From the NCBI GenBank assembly GCA_023443925.1, contig JAEZSL010000087.1, forward strand, positions 1-10,806: a stretch of 10,806 bases of DNA. The letters are read 5' to 3'. Origin of the DNA: Bacillota bacterium. GTDB taxonomy: Bacteria > Bacillota_A > Clostridia > Lachnospirales > Lachnospiraceae. A program made the translations under genes and the position numbers. A model generated the notes under the pieces. It was not told the origin of the DNA. It did no database searches and worked only from the letters and a program-made list of their open reading frames with translations. Below, in pieces: positions 7,137 through 10,806 of this stretch. Within the stretch, counting starts at the first letter, position 1. Every line of letters begins with the position of its first letter.

Positions 7137-8315
7137 ATGGAAAATTTTCAATATTTTACTCCGACAAAAGTATTGTTTGGTAAAGGTACGGAAGAGAAAA
7201 CAGGAGAACTCATAAAAGAACAGAACTGCAAAAAGGTTCTGGTTCATTACGGCAGTAACAGTGCCAAAAAGTCAGGTCTTTTGGACCGGATTTTTGATTC
7301 CCTGAAACAAGAAGGAATTGATTATGTAAGCTTGGGCGGAGCGGTACCTAATCCAAGACTTTCCAAAGTTTATGAAGGGATTGAACTCTGCCGGCAAGAA
7401 GGAGTGGATTTTATCCTGGCGGTAGGCGGCGGAAGTGCCATAGATTCTGCAAAAGCAATTGGTTATGGTGCAGCCAATGAAGGGGATGTCTGGGATTTGT
7501 TCGAAGGAAAGAGGGAGCCGGCAGGGTGTCTTCCCATCGGTGTTGTGCTGACCATTGCGGCAGCGGGAAGCGAAATGAGCAATTCCTGTGTTATTACCAA
7601 AGAAGAAGGCTGGTTAAAAAGAGCCTGTAATACGGATTACGGACGCTGCAGATTTGCCATAATGAATCCGGAATTAACCTATACGCTGCCCCAGTATCAG
7701 ACTCAGAGCGGCTGTGCGGACATCTTAATGCATACTATGGAGCGTTATTTTTCCGGCGAAAACACCATGGAACTGACAGACAGTATCAGTGAAGCCCTGA
7801 TGCGTACGGTAATAAAAAATGCTCTGATTTTAACGGGGGAACCGGCAAATTATGAAGCCCGGGCTGAAATTATGTGGGCGGGCAGCCTATCCCACAACGG
7901 ACTCACCGGATGCGGTACAACCGGCGGAGACTGGTCTTCACATCAGTTAGAGCATGAACTTGGGGGAATGTTTGATGTAACCCATGGTGCCGGTCTGGCA
8001 GCTGTTTGGGGCAGTTGGGCCAGGTATGTATATAAAACCTCCCCCAGCCGTTTTGCCCGGTTTGCAGTGAAGGTAATGGGAGTTCCTGATTTTTAGGAGG
8101 ATGATAAAACCTCTCTGGAGGGTATTATAGCCATGGAGCAGTTTTATAAAAGCATCGGTATGCCTACTTCCATACACGAAATGGGAATTGATTTAACTAA
8201 TGACCAGATCCATGAGCTTGCTTATAAATGCAGCTTTATGAATACAAGAACCATCGGACGCTTTCAGATACTTAATATGGAAGATATGAAAAATATTTTT
8301 ACTATGGCACGTTGA
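7137..8315 (+). pseudogene. Iron-containing alcohol dehydrogenase interrupted by one in-frame amber codon
   Basis: This is a butanol-dehydrogenase/YqhD-like group III alcohol dehydrogenase, which reduces aldehydes with NAD(P)H. The frame from ATG 7137 gives 319 residues ending VMGVPDF, then TAG (8094-8096). The same frame continues with EDDKTSLEGIIAMEQFYKSI to TGA at 8315. Together they make about 390 residues, the normal family length, so this is a nonsense codon and not a frameshift. The first part carries GGGSAIDSAKA (97-107, cofactor binding) and the metal ligands Asp195, His199, His269 and His283, with the conserved His273. The missing part is the last helical segment, with SIGMPTSI and GRFQILNMEDMKNIF. 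Loss of about 70 residues probably inactivates the protein unless TAG is read through or the tail is made separately. ATG 8133 has GGAGGG 10 nt upstream. A sequencing error at 8094-8096 is also possible. AGAGAGGTG precedes the main start. Confidence 0.88.
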
Positions 8316-8371
8316 TTAAATTAAATCATTCTTAAGTTCGTAAAAAGGTATAAAAGAAGCTTTATTATAAA

Positions 8372-8450
8372 GGTATCAAGAAAAGGTATCGAGAAAAGCT
8401 ATCAAGAAAAGGTATCAAGAAAAAGTATGAAGAAAAAGGTATTAAGCAAA
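8372..8450. repeat. 13-bp tandem repeat array, about six units
   Basis: Units fit GGTATCAAGAAAA: 8372-8384, 8385-8397 (one change), 8398-8410 (one change), 8411-8424 (extra A), 8425-8437 (diverged) and 8438-8450 (diverged). There are no spacers. The array lies 57 bp after the alcohol dehydrogenase stop and just before a large hairpin. It is probably a slippage product; no function is shown. Confidence 0.8.
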
Positions 8451-8481
8451 GTCTTCAAATAAAAAGATATATCATAAAAAG

Positions 8482-8554
8482 GGACGGGTTATGAACGGAT
8501 CTTTATAAGTTGGATTTTAGGTCTGGCATATGGGGGGAAGTTCATAACCCGTCC
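8482..8554. repeat. Perfect 15-bp inverted repeat with 43-nt loop, possible terminator or RNA hairpin
   Basis: GGACGGGTTATGAAC (8482-8496) is perfectly complementary to GTTCATAACCCGTCC (8540-8554), enclosing 43 nt. The stem is GC-rich at its base and flanked by A-runs (8474-8480 region) and TTATTA. The loop is long for an intrinsic terminator and there is no good U-run on the plus strand. Possible roles are ending the redox operon, ending a minus-strand transcript (the A-run becomes a U-run), or forming a structured small RNA. Confidence 0.65.
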
Positions 8555-8736
8555 TTATTAAGGAATAAGATTAATCTTAGAGCTATTGAGTTTATTTAAT
8601 TTACTACTATAATTACTTTTATAACTTACGGAATCTTAGATGTAAATCCGTTATAAGTTTGTTATGCTCCTATTTCCTGGTAAGGTGGATAATTCAGCAT
8701 AATGCGTAGTTACAGAAATCTGTAATCTGTTTCCAG
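8555..8736. other. Gene-free AT-rich spacer with short palindromes
   Basis: No gene was found. TAAGATTAATCTTA (8566-8579) and TTACAGAAATCTGTAA (8710-8725) are perfect palindromes; the second lies 11 bp beyond the 3' end of the minus-strand small gene. ACTTACGGA (about 8626-8634) pairs with TCCG-TTA-TAAGT (about 8647-8658) with a 3-nt bulge and could form a weak hairpin for either strand. Confidence 0.5.
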
Positions 8737-8988
8737 CTAAAATACCATTTTCTGAATCGTTACATCTGCTATTTCCGCCGCTTTCTGCTCAAATTCTGCA
8801 GCAGCCTCGTCTGCATTATCAATAAATTCCAGTATTATCAGACCGTTAGGACTGCAGGAATCCTCAGAGGTAACATGAAGACCCAGGCGTGTGCTGATTT
8901 CACAGCCATATTCGGATAACAATTCTTGAAATTTGCCTGCGGACTTCATTCGTTCCCTTAATTTAATACCCATTATGATTTTTGACAT
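8737..8988 (-). CDS. Small protein resembling the ACT-like TM1266 group, function unknown
   Basis: An 83-aa protein with no signal peptide or membrane segment. It begins MSKIIMGIKL, followed by a helix (KFQELLSEYGCEI), a strand (RLGLHV), a Cys-containing linker (SEDSCSPNGL), a strand (IILEFI), a helix (ADEAAAEFEQKAAEIA) and a last strand (VTIQKMVF). This beta-alpha-beta-beta-alpha-beta order is that of ACT/ferredoxin-like regulatory domains. The YG-x-x-I-x-x-R-x-G-L stretch recalls small TM1266-type proteins annotated as iron-only hydrogenase system regulators. That link is by pattern and is not secure. Upstream GAAGGG lies about 10 nt from ATG, a slightly long spacing. The gene is divergent from the peptidase gene and not obviously in an operon. 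Confidence 0.72.
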   Translation of the reverse strand: MSKIIMGIKLRERMKSAGKFQELLSEYGCEISTRLGLHVTSEDSCSPNGLIILEFIDNADEAAAEFEQKAAEIADVTIQKMVF

Positions 8989-9251
8989 GTGACTATATCC
9001 CTTCTTTTATTTCGGTTATTTATCTGCCGGCCTGCGGATATTCTAAAACTAACCGGACAAACGTATTTACCTGCTCTATATTATGATTCATTAACCGGAT
9101 TTTATGAAATAGATCGGATAAAATAATTACAAAACATCTGTTTTGTAAGAGTACAATCTGCAGCAAGGAAGATTATGGGTGTTGATTTTAGGATTTTAGT
9201 TGTACATCTTATTAAAAAATGATACATTATCAAAAAGAGGAGGAACTGACC
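8989..9251. other. Divergent intergenic region upstream of the peptidase gene
   Basis: It must carry the promoters of the small minus-strand gene and the peptidase gene. No strong -35/-10 pair stands out. TATTAT at 9079-9084 is a weak plus-strand -10 candidate. GAGGAGG at 9237-9243 is the peptidase ribosome binding site. A 22-bp dyad (9127-9148) is the main structured element and is listed separately. Confidence 0.5.
9127..9148. promoter_or_regulatory. Perfect 9-bp dyad, candidate operator
   Basis: TTACAAAAC (9127-9135) and GTTTTGTAA (9140-9148) are perfect inverted repeats around ATCT. The site is about 105 bp upstream of the peptidase start and 140 bp from the divergent gene start, a usual place for an operator. 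The ends TTACA and TGTAA match those of another palindrome at 8710-8725. The cognate regulator is unknown. A short RNA hairpin is the alternative. Confidence 0.5.
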
Positions 9252-10364
9252 ATGATTAATACTACCCGGTTAACGGAAGAATTTTGTAAATTAGTTTCCA
9301 TTGATTCGTCATCCTTTAAAGAAAGGGAAATGGCCGATTTATTAACGGCATATCTCACGGAACTGGGATTTGAGGTTACGGAAGACAAAGCCTATGAGCA
9401 TTATAATGGAAATGCGGGAAATATATACGGCTTTTTAAAAGGAGATATAGAAGGAGATCCTATTTTATTCTCCGCCCATATGGATACGGTAGAGCCGGGC
9501 TCCGGTAAAAAAGCCGTTGTACATGAGGATGGAACTATAACCAGTGACGGAACCACCGTTTTGGGGGCGGATGATTTATCCGGAGTTGCTGCCATATTAG
9601 AAGCGGTAAGAACCATAAAAGAAGAAGGACTTTCTTACAGAAGTATCGAAGTATTATTTACCATTGCTGAAGAGGTTTATATCAGAGGAAGCGAAGTATT
9701 TGACTATAGCATGATTCAGGCTAAAGAGGCTTATGTACTGGATTTGAGCGGGCCGGTGGGAACAGCGGCATTAAAGGCACCAACCCTGGTTTCCTTTGAA
9801 GCCAGATTTACAGGTAAAGCGGCCCATGCCGGATTTGCACCGGAGAAGGGTATCCATGCCATTTCCGTGGCTGCCGAAGCGATTACCGCCATCCGCCAGG
9901 GAAGAATAGATGAAGAAACTACGGTAAATGTAGGCACCATAGAAGGGGGCCTTGCCAGAAACATCGTACCGGAAAACTGTATCCTGAAAGGGGAAGTGCG
10001 AAGCTTAAGCCATGATAAATCCTTAGCTGAGGTTGAAAAGATAAGAGAAGTATTTAAAGCAACGGCGGACTTAAGAGGAGCTGTACTGGACTTTGAAACT
10101 TCCTTCGGCTGTATTGCTTATGATGTGGACAGGGAGCATGAAGTTGTTAATCGTTTTGAGCTGGCCTGCAGAGAGTTGGGTTATAAAACGGATTATATTG
10201 CTACCTTTGGCGGCAGTGACAACAACAATTTTGTCCGCAATGGCATAACCGGAATTGTTATGGCCTGCGGAATGAATGAAGTTCATTCCTGTAAGGAATA
10301 TACCCATGTTGAGGAGCTGAAACGCTGCAGTAATATAACTTTAAAATTAATGACCGGAATGTAA
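9252..10364 (+). CDS. Peptidase T-like M20 family metallopeptidase
   Basis: A 370-aa cytosolic zinc aminopeptidase or tripeptidase-like enzyme of the M20 (PepT-like) family, cleaving small peptides. The di-metal site is visible: His76 and Asp78 in SAHMDTV, Asp107 in LGADD, the general base/ligand Glu140-Glu141 in TIAEEV, Asp164 in VLDLSG and His345 in NEVHSCKEYT. The inserted dimerisation domain spans about 180-285, with KAAHAGFAPEKGIHAI carrying the conserved His192. The length fits the 370-410 aa family. ATG 9252 is preferred over the ATG at 9219, because GAGGAGG (9237-9243) sits 8 nt before 9252 and lies inside the longer frame. The gene is monocistronic, ending at a strong terminator about 60 bp downstream. 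Close M20 relatives with other substrates cannot be excluded. Confidence 0.93.
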   Translation: MINTTRLTEEFCKLVSIDSSSFKEREMADLLTAYLTELGFEVTEDKAYEHYNGNAGNIYGFLKGDIEGDPILFSAHMDTVEPGSGKKAVVHEDGTITSDGTTVLGADDLSGVAAILEAVRTIKEEGLSYRSIEVLFTIAEEVYIRGSEVFDYSMIQAKEAYVLDLSGPVGTAALKAPTLVSFEARFTGKAAHAGFAPEKGIHAISVAAEAITAIRQGRIDEETTVNVGTIEGGLARNIVPENCILKGEVRSLSHDKSLAEVEKIREVFKATADLRGAVLDFETSFGCIAYDVDREHEVVNRFELACRELGYKTDYIATFGGSDNNNFVRNGITGIVMACGMNEVHSCKEYTHVEELKRCSNITLKLMTGM

Positions 10365-10421
10365 AGGTCAGAAACCGGAACAAGTTTGGAAGCGGATTCG
10401 AAAAAACAGAATTTGAAAATC

Positions 10422-10462
10422 GGGCAGAGTATATTAATTAGATATGCTCTGCCTGTTTTTTT
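10422..10462 (+). terminator. Strong intrinsic terminator after the peptidase gene
   Basis: GGCAGAGTATAT (10423-10434) pairs with ATATGCTCTGCC (10442-10453) in 12 pairs with one G-U. It has a 7-nt loop and a T-run (10456-10462). It is 58 bp past the stop codon. Confidence 0.92.
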
Positions 10463-10622
10463 ACTAATCCTGCTGATGATAGGTTGATGACCGTTATTTA
10501 CCCGAACAGTCTGGCAGCAGGAGAAATTAGAAATTATATCATTCTTTGACCGAAAAATTATAACGTTAAAGGTAAATCTATTGTACACGTAATCCATTGA
10601 TTTTACCGTAAAATCATAAAAA

Positions 10623-10709
10623 CACGAATTAAATAGGTGAATCACGAATTAACTTCACATTTTACGCAAAAATTCAGTAAACGTTAAGTGAGAAGGTAAA
10701 TTCGTGATT
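10623..10709. repeat. Repeated CACGAATTA motifs with an 11-bp inverted repeat
   Basis: CACGAATTA occurs twice as a direct repeat 20 bp apart (about 10623-10631 and 10643-10651). AATCACGAATT (10640-10650) is perfectly inverted as AATTCGTGATT at 10699-10709, 48 nt away. A related AAAATCACG recurs near 10737. The motifs lie 45-155 bp upstream of the promoter at 10755-10783, so they could be binding sites for a regulator of the next gene. Confidence 0.55.
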
Positions 10710-10754
10710 TTCTGAAAAACTTGATTTTGCAAGACTAAAATCACGCTTTACCAG

Positions 10755-10783
10755 TTTACGAGTTACTTAAATAGCGTTATAAT
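10755..10783 (+). promoter_or_regulatory. Sigma-A type promoter reading out of the window
   Basis: TTTACG (10755-10760), a 17-bp spacer and a perfect TATAAT (10778-10783) form a good vegetative promoter. Transcription would start near 10790. The controlled gene is beyond the window edge; TAGGAG at about 10792-10797 could be its ribosome binding site, though that would give an almost leaderless transcript. The rest of 10463-10806 holds no credible gene. Confidence 0.6.
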
Positions 10784-10806
10784 GCACTTATAGGAGTCTG
10801 TTTCCA

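Noticed and set aside
8094..8096. TAG as a pyrrolysine codon
   Set aside because: Nothing in the window points to pyrrolysine machinery, and this dehydrogenase family has no known need for that residue here. A nonsense mutation or a sequencing error is simpler.
10283..10645. 120-codon minus-strand open frame at the peptidase 3' end
   Set aside because: It overlaps the peptidase gene and runs through its terminator. The translation has no coherent domain and no ribosome binding site was seen.

Overview
The window looks like chromosomal DNA from a Gram-positive Firmicute, most likely a Lachnospiraceae/Clostridium cluster XIVa relative. The reasons are low GC, strong GGAGG-type ribosome binding sites, a T-box leucine leader, clostridial-style YD-repeat (Rhs) protein sequence and U-tailed hairpin terminators. 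The assignment is by general resemblance only; no search was run.

Layout. Positions 1-482 hold the 3' end of a methyl-accepting chemotaxis protein, followed by a 19-bp tandem array (562-655) and a perfect 15-bp inverted repeat (688-733). Positions about 767-3127 are a scarred accessory segment. It holds a decayed, internally deleted copy of a leuA-araC fusion gene (minus strand), a frameshifted and truncated Rhs/YD-repeat remnant, an intact 271-aa gene that looks like the orphan immunity partner of that Rhs protein, and a short coding remnant ending at a terminator. Positions 3402-5390 (minus strand) hold the intact copy: 2-isopropylmalate synthase fused in frame to a C-terminal AraC-type DNA-binding domain. 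It is preceded by a clear T-box riboswitch (about 5475-5750) with a plausible CUC leucine specifier.

Positions 6050-8315 form an apparent two-gene redox operon: an aldo/keto reductase and an iron-dependent alcohol dehydrogenase. The dehydrogenase is broken by one in-frame TAG codon. A 13-bp tandem array and a long-loop hairpin follow. A small conserved-looking protein (8737-8988, minus) is divergent from an M20-family peptidase T-like metallopeptidase (9252-10364), which ends at a strong terminator. The last 340 bases carry repeats and a good promoter reading out of the window.

How the parts connect. Leucine supply appears to be controlled at three levels in one locus: tRNA-Leu sensing by the T-box, leucine feedback on the LeuA regulatory domain, and whatever the fused AraC domain does. 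The two leuA-araC copies lie in the same orientation on either side of the Rhs/immunity remnants. This suggests the segment arose by duplication and may still recombine. No complete mobile element, tRNA, rRNA or CRISPR array was seen.
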